Assembly: GCA_029204225.1 (NCBI GenBank)
Contig: CM055111.1
Coordinates: 41,480,815 to 41,544,814 of the forward strand
DNA: 64,000 nt
Source of the DNA: Diphasiastrum complanatum
Lineage: Eukaryota > Streptophyta > Lycopodiopsida > Lycopodiales > Lycopodiaceae
Direction: 5' to 3'
The notes under the pieces were generated by a model. That model had not been told where the DNA came from, ran no database searches, and worked only from the letters and a program-made list of their open reading frames with translations. This document shows, in pieces, positions 23,181 through 34,031 of the stretch. The stretch's first letter is position 1. Every line of letters begins with the position of its first letter. A program made the translations under genes and the position numbers.

Positions 23181-23560
23181 TGTTGAAAATGAAAAAGCCA
23201 TCTATCTTGACTTTTGGGGTTGATGAAGTTTTCCATCATGCATGTAGTTGTTAGACATAAAAAAAAGCCAAATTTGGCCTAGTAGAAACTCGAGCCACTA
23301 CACATGCATAATGTCTAAGTTTGCCAAATGTGACATGCAAAGCAAGCACATGCATGACCATTTGTACATTTGTAGTCTAGAAATGACACATGTAGAAATT
23401 GAGTGGATAAAGTTGCATGTCATTACATGCAAACTTATATGTGTCAATATTTTGGTAGTTACTACTCTTAGAAGTGGTAAAATGTGATTGGAGGCTAGTG
23501 CTACCTCGAGCTAGTACCATCACTATATATGTATGTGGGAACTTACTGGATTTTTTGTCA
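23181..23560 (+). repeat. Tandem LTR array, unit 2 (380 bp, 3' part deleted)
   Basis: Starts TGTTGAAAATG and ends TTTTGTCA. Nearly identical by eye to the first 350 bp of unit 3, then jumps from ATGTATGTGG to the terminal AACTTACTGG segment, losing about 310 bp including the second CACACGTGTG. Confidence 0.85.
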
Positions 23561-23561
23561 T

Positions 23562-24249
23562 TGTTGAAAATGAAAAAGCCATCTATCTTGACTTTTGGGA
23601 TTGATGAAGTTTTTCATCATGCATGTAGTTGTTAGACATAAAACAGTCAAATTTGGCCTAGTAGAAACTTGAGCCACTACACATGCATAATGTCTAAGTT
23701 TGCAAAATGTGACATGCAAAGCAAGCACATGCATGAACATTTGTACATTTGTAGTCTAGAAATGACACATGTAGAAATTGAGTGGATAAAGTTGCATGTC
23801 TCTACATGCAAACTTATATGTGTCAATATTTTGGCAGTTACTACTCTTAGAAGTGGTAAAATGTGATTGGAGGCTAGTGCTACCTCGAGCTAGTACCATC
23901 ACTATATATGTATGTGGAATCTCCCACAAAATTTGATGATGAATCAAGCATAGATGCTATCTTCTTGTCAATTTGGATTATGTAATTATAAGCTTGAATT
24001 TCCATTCTCTCTCTAACCCGAGTAGAAGGTTTTTCCCAGACATTGAATTTATTTGTACTTTTCCCACACGTGTGAAAGCAATCATAGTTTGGTTATTAGC
24101 ACTCTAGATTGTGATCTAGCCATAGAATCTAGAGATAGATTGTGATTTTCACTCTTCAATCGATCTATGTGCTAACACAAAGCTTAGTAAAGATCATTCA
24201 CACATTTATGGTACATCCCACATGTGTAAACTTGCTGGATTTTTTGTCA
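23562..24249 (+). repeat. Tandem LTR array, unit 3 (688 bp, full length)
   Basis: Full-length unit. Contains a TATA-like CTATATATG at about 23902 and a CACACGTGTG palindrome at about 24066. It is followed by a single T and then unit 4. Confidence 0.85.
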
Positions 24250-24250
24250 T

Positions 24251-24952
24251 TGTTGAGAATGAAAAAGCCATCTATCTTGACTTTTGGGGTTGATGAAGTT
24301 TTCCATCATGCATGTAGTTGTTAGACATAAAAAAGCCAAATTTGGCCTAGTAGAAACTCGAGTCACAACACATGCATAATGTCTAAGTTTGCCAAATTTG
24401 ACATGCAAAGCAAACGAAGACTTGTATTGGCACATGCTTGAACATTTGTACATTTGTAGTCTATAAATGACACATGTAGAAAGTAGGTGGATAAAGTTGC
24501 ATGTCTCTACATGCAAACTTATAGGTGTCAATATTTTGGCAGTTACTACTCTTAGAAGTGGTAAAATGTGATGGGAGGCTAGTGCTACCTCGAGCTAGTA
24601 CCATCACTATATATGTATGTGGAATCTCTCACAAATTTGATGATGAATCAAGCATAGATGCTTTCTTCTTGTCAATTTGGATTTTGTAATTATAAGCTTG
24701 AATTGCCATTCTCTCTCTAACCTGAGTAAAAGGTTTTTTCCATACATTGAATTTATTTGTACTTTCCCAGACGTTTGAAAACAATCATAGTTTGGTTATT
24801 AGCATTCTAGATTGTGATCTAGCCATAGAATCTAGAGATAGATTGTGATTTTCACTCTTCAATTGATCTATGTGCTAACACAAAGCTTAGTAAAGATCAT
24901 TCACACATTTATGGTACATCCCACACATGTGAACTTGTTGGATTTTTTGACA
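24251..24952 (+). repeat. Tandem LTR array, unit 4 (702 bp, full length)
   Basis: Starts TGTTGAGAATG and ends TTTTTTGACA, with the primer-binding site on the next base. It is therefore in the position of a 5' LTR. It differs from unit 3 by scattered changes and a short insertion (near 24416). Confidence 0.85.
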
Positions 24953-24965
24953 TGGTATCAGAGCC
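24953..24965 (+). other. Primer-binding site after LTR array
   Basis: TGGTATCAGAGCC directly after unit 4, proving the repeat units are LTRs. No gag follows; the next 110 bp look like leader sequence. Confidence 0.9.
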
Positions 24966-25078
24966 ATGGTTGTGGGTGTGGTCTAGGCGGGCGGTAGCTA
25001 AAAAGGGCTATGCCTTAAGGCGGAGTGTTAGAAAGTGTCAAGGCTATAGCCCTTGCACAACACCTAGGAACACAATTT

Positions 25079-25150
25079 GACAGGTAGCTTAGTGGTAGAG
25101 CACCCCACCGGAATGGGGGATGTCCTAGGCCCTAGCCGTCGACCACACAC
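25079..25150 (+). repeat. tRNA-like segment, possible SINE head
   Basis: TAGCTTAGTGGTAGAGC (25085-25101) fits a pol III A box and D-arm. CCCCA-CCGGAA-TGGGG can form a five-pair anticodon-like stem with a six-base loop. The B-box region (GTCCTAGGCCCTAGCC) has lost the GTTCGA core. It is not a working tRNA. A tRNA-derived SINE or tRNA relic fits best. Confidence 0.45.
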
Positions 25151-28100
25151 ACCAAGTGTAAAAACTTTTCACAAAAATTACATATTTTTTGTCCAAAACT
25201 TCTATATTTCGTATTGAGAACTTCCAATTTTTATGCCAAAAAATGTTTGTTTTGTGACAAAAACTTTGTTGTTTCTTTAACATTTTCTAAAATTGATTCT
25301 AACTATGAACCTTAAGTGTTGTTCTGTAATACTTTTTCACAAAATGTATAAGTCCAAGACAAATCATTGTGTGTTTTTGAATGACTCTATTTGTGAGATA
25401 AATCATTCATCTAATGTGAATGTCTCTATTTGTGTATGATCTTTTGCACTATATAGATTTAGTCTAGAATTGTTGCTCTACATTTATTTTTCTACAAGAC
25501 TCCTAGTGCACATGCCTAGTAGATGGAATTTTTTAGATTTTAGAATATTGATATAGTAATGAATTTCTTTATGACATGTAAGTTGAAGTGGCTATTTGAT
25601 AAAGCACCCTTGTGTGCTTGGTCAAACAACATAGAAACATGTGCAACTTATCAAAGTCTTCTCAGGTGGAGCTTTGTAAAAAACAAAATTCAACAATTTT
25701 TACAAAGTTGTGGAGCTTGATAAAGCTTTGGAAATTCTGAGGGTCTTGACATTCTATCAAAAAAAATTATGGGCTTTTGATTTTTAGAATAGCTCTCACT
25801 AGAGCATGGCACAGGACATGCTACCAATTTAATGTTCCAAAGAAATATCACCATTCAAAATGATGACTTTAAAGTTTTGGTAGTACAGTGAAGTCATAAA
25901 TTTTTTTCTATATATTGGATTTTTTTTTCTTGATACTATGAAGCCAAACCTATGTTATGTAGGGCCTACTTTGTCCATGTATTTTTGTTTAGAATCTCCA
26001 AATTGGCCTTCACCCATGCAATGCAATTATTGTCATTGCACAAGACAAGCAAGTATGCTCATATCTATCTAGTAGCCATAATGGATGTGACTTCTCCCAT
26101 TGTGATGGACATTGATAATAATTGCACCTTCTTGGCATGGACAATGAGAAGAACTACATTGCATGGGTGGAGGCCAAACTAGGGTTTGTAGACTCCAACC
26201 ACATATACAAGTCTACACCAATATATTGATGACGATAATTACTCACAAACCTTCCATGTCATTTTGTGACTAGTTGTTGGGGCAAGGTCATTTGGTGAGG
26301 GATGTCAACTGGTCACTTGTCTATAGTTGCGTGGTGGGTAATCAACATCACGAGAAGTCTCTGAGCTATTTTGTAAGGAGATAAGAAGCTTGTTTCTTCT
26401 TAGGGACACAAACTTGTCAAACTAAAACATGACATAAACAAAGAGGTTGATATATTTCAAGATTTCAAAATTCTTACGAACATTGATAAAACCTCAAAAA
26501 ATTAGAATAGGCCATTAGATTGGCTTCAACTTTTTGAAGTTTTGTTACCCATACTCTGTTACCTGTATTGGTTCTTTCTCCTATCACACTAACATGCTAG
26601 AGAAAGCAACCCATCGTAAGATTACGTTTTATTGTCAAAGATGAAGTGAACCTATTACAAGATGTGCTACAACATTTTGAGGATGTCCAAGCAAATGCAT
26701 GACTTAAAACAAGTTTGGTTTGTCAAAGTTCTAAAAAAATTTTCCAAAAGTCGTGGAGACTAATAAAGCATTTGACTTTCTTATGCAACATTAACATCCT
26801 TTGAAAACAAAACATTTCATTGGTAGTTTGATATGGCACACCAACATGCCAGGTCAAGATATTTGAAGCTTCCAATCAATGAAATAATAGGATTTTTAAG
26901 GATGGGATAAACATCTTTCAAATTCCAATCTCACTTATCTTGGAAATTTTACCATGTCTATAACAATAAAATAAATTATGGATGGTCTCATAGGGCAAAC
27001 AACCAAATAATAAATGTTTTATCTTATTTTTTGTTGTAAGGTCTTATTAATATATATTACGTTTTGTATTGGTCACTTTTCTCTAGCACATTGAAACACT
27101 AGGCCAAATAGCCCCAAAAAATATCTATAAAAGAAAAATCACTATTTTGGCATGTCCCTCAATGTGCTAAGGCAAATAGCCCAACATGATAATTAAACTT
27201 TATTACAAGGAATAGTAAATATTTTTTTGTGGCATGTTTGTGCAAGCATGTGAATTAGGGCAATTAGTCGACCATACATTTTGATTTATTGTCTTAGACA
27301 AAATAAACTTTCTAATAATATGATAATACGTTTCCAAGATTTTGAGCAAAAGCATGACCTTTAACGAGTAGTTGAGATGTGAAAAGCTATTACCCCATTT
27401 CTAGCCAGGTTCATGACCTCTTTGATAAGAAAGTCTCACTTAGGATCAGAATGTATGACCTAACACACTAGCATGTTAGGACAAACTACCACTATAATAT
27501 TTCATTATGAGTACATGTTCATTTCTCTTAAACATTTGTAATGCTTTATTGATCTCCTTGACTTTTGCAAAATCAAACTTGGACAAAGCTCATACTTTTT
27601 CTCAACAAGCAAAAGTTATGGTGAGTTATTCTAAGTAATCAAACAATGGATTACATAAACCAAGAGATTGAGCCTTGTTGGAGATTGATTGAAATTCCTT
27701 AAGAGACATGAGCACCTCAGTTATGTCATACATGAGACACCAAAAACTCCACAACTTTTGATTCCTTTTGAGTATTTCTTCAACTCATGAGCAAACAAAA
27801 TATTGCCATCGAGCATTTCTTCAGCAAAAATATTCTCAAATAAAGAGAGAGTAGCATTTTGAACACCGACGCTAAAAAAATGAAAATTCAAAATAACACA
27901 TCGATCTAGAGGATGGCATGCTAGGTATAAATATCTCCAAGATCCTAAACTAGATTGTTGAACCACAAAACAAAAATAAAGATCCAAGCCAATCTACCAA
28001 ACCTAGATCAATGGATTTCTAGCTACAAAACTGATAATCTTTCACTATAAGAATCAATTTTTGGAGTAGTGAAAAGCCACAAAGAGGTGTTGGCAATGTG

Positions 28101-28817
28101 AGTCAGCCTGTAGGTGGCTGTGGATGGTCATGGAGCTATGGATCAGTGGTATTGATCAATAACAGGGAGGCAACAAGGAGTAAACCCTAGAAAAACGAGA
28201 AGAGAAGCTCATGGGCAGCTCACACATGGTAAGGACGAGCACTTAGCCTATTTGAGTGCATCATGGTAGGAATAGCTTGATTTGCGCATAGGAGGTCATG
28301 AGGCCATAGGATCAAGCTCAATCTAAATCAATGGTGGAGATCGTGAAAATCGTGGGTCATAGGTTTAAATTGGGTTGTGGGATGGCATTGAAGAGGGCCT
28401 TGAAAGGCTTGAAGGGCAATTTTTAACAATCTTCATTAGAAATTTTTATAATAAATTTTTGAAGAGACACGACGTGCCAAAAAGCCAATTCTTCTTTAAG
28501 AAATTTCATCTTAAGTTATAATTCATTTTTTCGCCTTCCTAGAACTTTCACTAAAAGGGATTTTTTTGGGGCCAAAGAGCTCCAATTTTGGCCAAATCTT
28601 TGGCAATAGCCAGCTGGTGGGTGAACTCTTTGATAGCCAAAGGGACAAAGAAGTGGTATTTTTTTTAAGGAGAAGCTCCATTGCATGCAAAATTTCTACC
28701 ATTCCATAGCTCAGAGCTAGTAATGGTCAGTAACATCAAATTTAGTGTTTTTTGAAGCTCAAAAAGTCATTCAAAGCCAAATTCAATGATGGTAATGTCT
28801 GTGGCAAGTGGCTAGGC
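25151..28817. other. Unassigned intergenic DNA
   Basis: 3.7 kb with only short frames on both strands (the longest about 88 codons, at 27721-27987 minus). I recognise no domain, LTR terminus or primer site. Many short phrases look like decayed repeat sequence. Confidence 0.45.
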
Positions 28818-28923
28818 TTTATCTAGACAAGCTCTAGAGTGTGGCATTACATTTGTTTATCTAGACAAGCTCTAGAGTGTGGCTTTAAGACAAACTCTAT
28901 CTAGACAAGCTCTAGAGTGTGGC
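28818..28923. repeat. Three copies of a 26-bp direct repeat
   Basis: TATCTAGACAAGCTCTAGAG plus GTGTGGC occurs at about 28819-28845, 28858-28883 and 28898-28923, with 12-15 bp spacers. The core CTAGACAAGCTCTAG is partly palindromic. Confidence 0.85.
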
Positions 28924-29059
28924 CTTACATTTGTTTCATGTTAAAAAATGAAGTTTTGAGCATAAACGAGCTGTTTCTTGGTGCCATGTCTTATATCGGG
29001 GAAGCCATGCTTGGAGAGGCAAGTGAGCTTGATGGTGTATCCAATAATAGCATTTGAAA

Positions 29060-29925
29060 GTTCAACTTTAAAATACTCTCATGGAGAAAGAACTCTAAGA
29101 ATTTATTACTGGTGAGGAAGCCTATCCCATGATTGAAGATGATGTAAAAGCATACAACAAAAAGGCGAGAAGGGCTCTCATCATCATCAATTTATATATG
29201 AAAGACCATGTAATTGCATGTATAGTCATGCTACTATCCCAAGACAAGCATGAGATGCACTAAGAAAATAGTACGAGACTAGAATCCGTCACACATTTTA
29301 TTTCTGAAAAGCAAAATGACTAATAGCAAGATGGAGGCCAATGAGCATTTGAGGATCTATTTCACGCGCATAAAGACACTGTGAGATGAAGTCCATTCCA
29401 TTGGAGAAGCCGTAGACATGGAGCTTGTTCAAGCTTGCCTAAATGGATTGAGAGAAGAATTTTGAATCTTTGTCAGTGGCATTGCAGCAAGGGAAAGATT
29501 GCTTGCATTTGAGAAATTGCATGGGATCATGTTGCAAGGTTTACAATGATGAGAGGTTTACAAGAGCCAAATCAAGGGGATGGTAATAGACAAAGGCAAG
29601 TAGAAGCAAAAGACAAAATGGAATAATAATGCTTTTGGTGATCAAGCATAATCTTCAGGCAAGAAGAAGAAAGGTAAATACTTTTATTGCCATAAGCCTA
29701 GAAATTAGGCTAAGGAGTGTTGAAAAAGGATGGCTGACATCAAACAAGACAAGCTGAAGGAGTTAGGCAATTTTCTTGAGGATAGAGATGGTGAGACCTC
29801 AAACACCTTCATCTTTGTATTATCATCTCAATGCAATGATGAATCTTGTTTGTATATAGATTCAGGGGTGAGATACATGACTAGCAGTCATAATTGGTTC
29901 CATCAACTAACCACTTTTTAAGGAC
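29060..29925 (+). pseudogene. Copia gag-protease remnant
   Basis: Readable pieces: EEAYPMIEDDVKAYNKKARRAL (interrupted later), a gag helix with NEHLRIYFTRIKTL, LNGLREEF, a knuckle remnant KYFYCHKPRN-stop-AKEC, and a protease start YIDSGVRYMTSS where the usual DSGA is DSGV. Several in-frame stops (for example TGA after IKTL). It belongs to the same general clade as the minus-strand remnant at 30.5-31.5 kb but lies in the opposite orientation. Confidence 0.8.
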
Positions 29926-30483
29926 GTAACAATGTTGCAATGGAAATACTTCTTAGTAAATCTATTTCCTATGTAGAACTTTCTTTTATAGCAGTTAATG
30001 AAGAGACTCTCTCCTCCAAATGGATGAGTTTAGCCAACCTTATCAAAAACTAGCCCCAAAATAGTTGGCCAAAATTGCCAAACCAAAGCTAAAAATGAAT
30101 TTTTAATAACTAAGTAGCCAAAGACCCAACCTAAAAATAGTCAAGTGTACTGGTTTTACATGTGTGAACGAACTATGTACACTTTATTTGCATATTTGGC
30201 CTCATATAGACGCAAATTGCCAAACTAGGTAAAAATGACATTTTTCATAGTTAACCAGGGATTTTGTCTTCAAGATATGTGATGGTGACTAAGTTGATGA
30301 GCAGGGGGCCAGCAGCAAATTGGTGTCACTAATTTGATTTGATGGCTCAATTAGTTCTTGTACAACTAGCTCGTGCCAGCTATACAAGATTAGTTGCAAA
30401 AGCCAATTGGGACTCCACTATCATGTGGAGTAGGGTGGATGCAATCCGCTCCTTGCGAAGGTTTCTGGCATGGAGAAAATGGT
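29926..30483. other. Spacer between two Copia remnants
   Basis: About 560 bp with no readable domain, between oppositely oriented gag-protease remnants. Confidence 0.45.
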
Positions 30484-31520
30484 TTAAAAAAGCGTTATGT
30501 CTTTGATCAGTAGGTGGTTGACAATAGTGTCAACGTATTCCATCATTGTACCAACAGATAATAGACTTTTCTGAAGGCCAGGAACATACAACACATTTTC
30601 AATTACCTTTACATGTCCATCAGGAAACTGAATAGGCATGAAACCAACTCCAAGAATTTGACACTCATTGTCATTCGCCTGCACAACTCTATCTCCATCG
30701 TTGGTAAGCTCTAGGATTTTGAACCACAACTTGTTGCTAGTCATGTGTCTTGTTGCTCTTGAGTCCATGTACCACTATGTGTGATCAATGAAATGTTGTG
30801 ATGCTAAAGCTATCGTAAATGTCATGCTTCTTCTTGTTGCAATTTGCCCTTGTCCAATGTCCAGGCTTTTGGAAATAGAAATACTTGTCTTTCTTCTTCT
30901 TGCCAGATGAGGATCTCTTATCATCATCCTCTACATTTGATTTCTTGGGTTGCTTCTTGTATTTGTGCTTCCCTTTAGCTTGCATTGCTTGCTCTTCTTA
31001 TGAGGGTTGTCGAAATGTCACCACTTCTCATCTCTACTCCTTCTGTGATAGGATACCGTGAAGATTCTTAAAAGTTGGTAGCCTCTCCCTTGAAGCAATG
31101 TCGTTTGGAAGTTTTCAGATAAGCCATTCATAGCAGTGTGGACAAGCTCAACATCCCTTATCTGTTCTCCAATAGTTGTCAACTGGTCTTGTAGCTACTT
31201 AATTTGTGTGAAATAGGCCTCTATCCCCTCATTTTTCCCCATGTGAATAGCTTTGAGTTTGATCTTGAAAAACATCATCCGAGAGGACTTCACTGTTTGA
31301 ATTTGTGTTTTGATGCCTCCTAGCACCTCTTGCTATCACATATTTACTAATGTGGGCAATGACATGGTCATTGACCGACAAATATATCAATGATAAGGCC
31401 TTTTGTGCCCTTTTGTAAAATGCGTGAATGTCGGTTGGAGTTGTAGTTGGGCGCTGCTCTGACCTAGTGATGATGTCCCACAACTCCTTTTCCATGAAAA
31501 TATTGTTCGTTTTCAATTTT
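30484..31520 (-). pseudogene. Copia gag-protease remnant (minus strand)
   Basis: Read right to left: a gag N-terminal part at 31516-31229 (EKELWDIITRSEQ), a basic stretch and knuckle at 30985-30785 (KYFYFQKPGHWTRANC, where the second Cys is Phe), then protease at 30768-30484 (MDSRATRHMTS, with the catalytic DSG changed to DSR, and LLSVGTMMEY). Frames are broken between the pieces. Confidence 0.8.
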
Positions 31521-32141
31521 CAAATGTTGTAATTGGATAACTCAATGCTTCTCCAAGCACAAATTCTTCTAATCTTGCCATTTCGCCAAAAATTACTCCT
31601 ATGGCACCTTAATAAGGCCCAATGAAAAGATTACAGAGCAATTAGAAGTTTTGAAAATCAACATCAACGTATGACCAAACAGAGTTTCAGGCCCTCCCGT
31701 TGTTTAATTTGACCTACCACACCAAAATTAGTGAAATTTTGATAAATCGCTCCAATGTGGGATTGGTAGCTACCTTGCCCCTAAAATGGTATGGTTTTCC
31801 CCCCTTGATGCACTCTCTCCCCATAGTACAATGATCATTCTATCTGGGAGAAGTTGTACTTGCAAGGTACAATCCTTTTCTACTCTTAATTTGGAAGAAT
31901 TTGGCTTTTGGATGGCCTCAAACTGAGCAAAAGTCCATAACTTATAGGCCTTTGAAAAAATTGAACAGATTCCGACACTTTGAGGTAAATCCACCCTTTA
32001 AATAAATTTACACTTCAGGGACCCTTTTAGTTTGAAAATTTTTTATGAAGTTGAAGGGACCTTTGCCCTTCGAGCTTTTTCACATGAAATGTGAAATAGA
32101 ATCTTGCAAATCATAATGACCCATAGCAATCCAACACCCGA
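31521..32141. other. Unassigned
   Basis: No gene read. It may include 5' leader or LTR of the minus-strand Copia remnant, but no primer-binding site complement was found. Confidence 0.4.
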
Positions 32142-32528
32142 ATGTCCATCGTCGATGCCTTTAGGCTAGATCTTGCAGTCCAAAACAAGATTGCGCACTG
32201 TTCTATAGCAGAATTAATTGTGGCATGTATGCCATGGCATTCTACCCAACAAACGTCTAGTGTGGAGAGCTATTTCAATGACTTCCATCAATTAATGAGC
32301 AAATATGGTTATTCGGTCGAGCAATTTAATATAATGCATTATATTTTAGGCTTGAAGCCTGAGATAAGAGCTTGTTTATCTAAGGATATATATCAAGAGA
32401 CTTGGATAATGTCATTATTTGACATTAGATCCCATGTTCGTACCATAGAACATGAACTGAACCAGGGTCAACATGAAGCTATGATGTGCTCTTGCCTTGA
32501 GATTTGCAATCTAGCATTCTTGATCTAA
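32142..32528 (+). pseudogene. Gypsy-type gag fragment
   Basis: A 128-codon frame with the spacing of a retrotransposon gag: SSVESYFNDFHQLMSKYG, then YILGLKPEIRACLS and a following helix ending EHELNQGQHEA. It has no knuckle and no upstream gag part. The call is by resemblance of the YFLGLKPEIR-like block seen in Gypsy gags and is tentative. Confidence 0.5.
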
Positions 32529-33497
32529 TCAAACATTTGTTTGGTGCAATCACACATCGTTTAGAGAGATTACGTGTGAAATTGGCACCTAGCTACACTC
32601 ACGATAGCTCAAATTTAATTTCTATCAGTCGAGATAACTTGAATTTGATACCTACATGCGAGAAGGCTCAATTTTGAACATCATCACTCGACATGGCTCA
32701 TTGAATGATCAAATCAACAAGCATTGAGTTTAGTGCACTCAGATTGCTGATTTTCATCTCTTATTGATGGAATTAATCCATGTCACACAAGATAGCTTCA
32801 ATTTGATGTTTATCAATTGAGATAGGCTATAACTCAAATTTGGCCCCTTGAGATTGCTCCTTGCGTGATCAAATTAGAAGAATTTTGAGTTTAGGATAGT
32901 TAGATAGCTCACATTTCATGCCTATGACTAAAGCTAGTTGACATTTAATGCCTAGCATGCAATTTTGGTCATTATTGTTCTACAAGGCTAATTGATTGCT
33001 AAAATTAAATCAATTTCAAGTATAGTACATTCCAAATTTTTTGAGTCCAACATCTTATTGATGGAATTGACTCTTATCACATGAGATAAATGTATCACTC
33101 GAGGTAGCTCAATTTTGGACCTTAACACTCGAAATTGAAGGTCAAGAACATCTTGTATGAAGATTACACAAGGCTCTATATGGACTAAAACAGCCCCCTA
33201 AAACAGTCTTGTGAATGGAAGATAAAATGAGAGGGGTCTAAACCATTTCTATTCATTCATCCATTCATGTTCCTAAACTCTAAACTCTAAACACTAAACC
33301 CTAAATCCTACATTCTACCCCTAAACCTTGCATCTGTAAAAATTACAGCAAATAAGGATCCTAAAACACTTGAAATGATGAGGAAAACAATAGATTATGA
33401 TTTCATAAGATTAGCACAAGTTGAACCATCAAAATCCATCAAAAACCTATGCTTGAACCTCACTAAATGGCCCAAATCCTTGAAGAAGGCTTCACAC
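32529..33497. other. Unassigned; short telomere-like stretch
   Basis: No gene. 33272-33327 has degenerate CTAAAC/CCCTAAA repeats resembling plant telomere sequence on this strand. Phrases like 'gcctatga', 'ctagcatgc' and 'actcga' recur at about 60-120 bp intervals from 32580 to 33130, suggesting a decayed tandem array. Confidence 0.4.
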
Positions 33498-34017
33498 GTG
33501 TGAGAGTACGGCCTCCCACAGTCTGAGTACTGTACACCAGACCTACATTCAATCCTATAATCATTAGTAATCACAAGTACTCAAACAATTATGAACATAG
33601 AGAGCAATTGCACCATTATGAGAGAAAAAAACATGAAATTGCTTGATTGATTTTGATGAGATAACATCACCTATATATACATGGTCCATCACGGTTTTGG
33701 GCAGGTATGAGTAGCCCTAAACCTATCCCTAATGCTAATTTTGGTGGATCTTTCATCCCTACCAAGTTAGGGTTGGAATCTTGGAGATCCCTCAACAATG
33801 GAAAAATTACCAAAAATAGCTCCTATTTTTTCTCCCTTGTATCTAAGCATAATTTGGACTCATTCCAAAGGTTCTAACACTTAGGTCTACTTGAGAACAT
33901 CCTTATGAATGGAATCCTATGCTATTTGGCACGTGTGACAAGCCACATCATGACCATCTAACTATTTACAAGTCATATGACCAAAACTAGTCAAGCTAGA
34001 ATTGTGAATTTTTAACA
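33498..34017 (-). repeat. 3' LTR of the 34-37 kb Copia element
   Basis: On the minus strand the LTR starts TGTTAAAAATTC just after a polypurine tract (right edge, 34017). A TATA-like GTATATATAG lies near 33676. The left edge is placed at TGTGAGAG (33498) by analogy with other LTR ends here and is uncertain. There is no 5' LTR to compare. Confidence 0.55.
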
Positions 34018-34030
34018 CTCCTCCTCACTG
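34018..34030 (-). other. Polypurine tract
   Basis: On the minus strand CAGTGAGGAGGAG directly precedes the LTR start; it primes plus-strand DNA synthesis in LTR elements. The same GGAGGAG end precedes the LTR at 22779. Confidence 0.75.
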
Positions 34031-34031
34031 T

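Noticed and set aside
22779-24952. CRISPR-like or satellite array
   Set aside because: The units begin and end as LTRs, are flanked by a polypurine tract and a primer-binding site, and have no spacers.
25079-25150. Functional tRNA gene
   Set aside because: The B-box core and acceptor stem are missing, and the anticodon-like loop is one base short.
33272-33327. True telomere or chromosome end
   Set aside because: The CCCTAAA-like repeats are short and degenerate, and the sequence continues on both sides.
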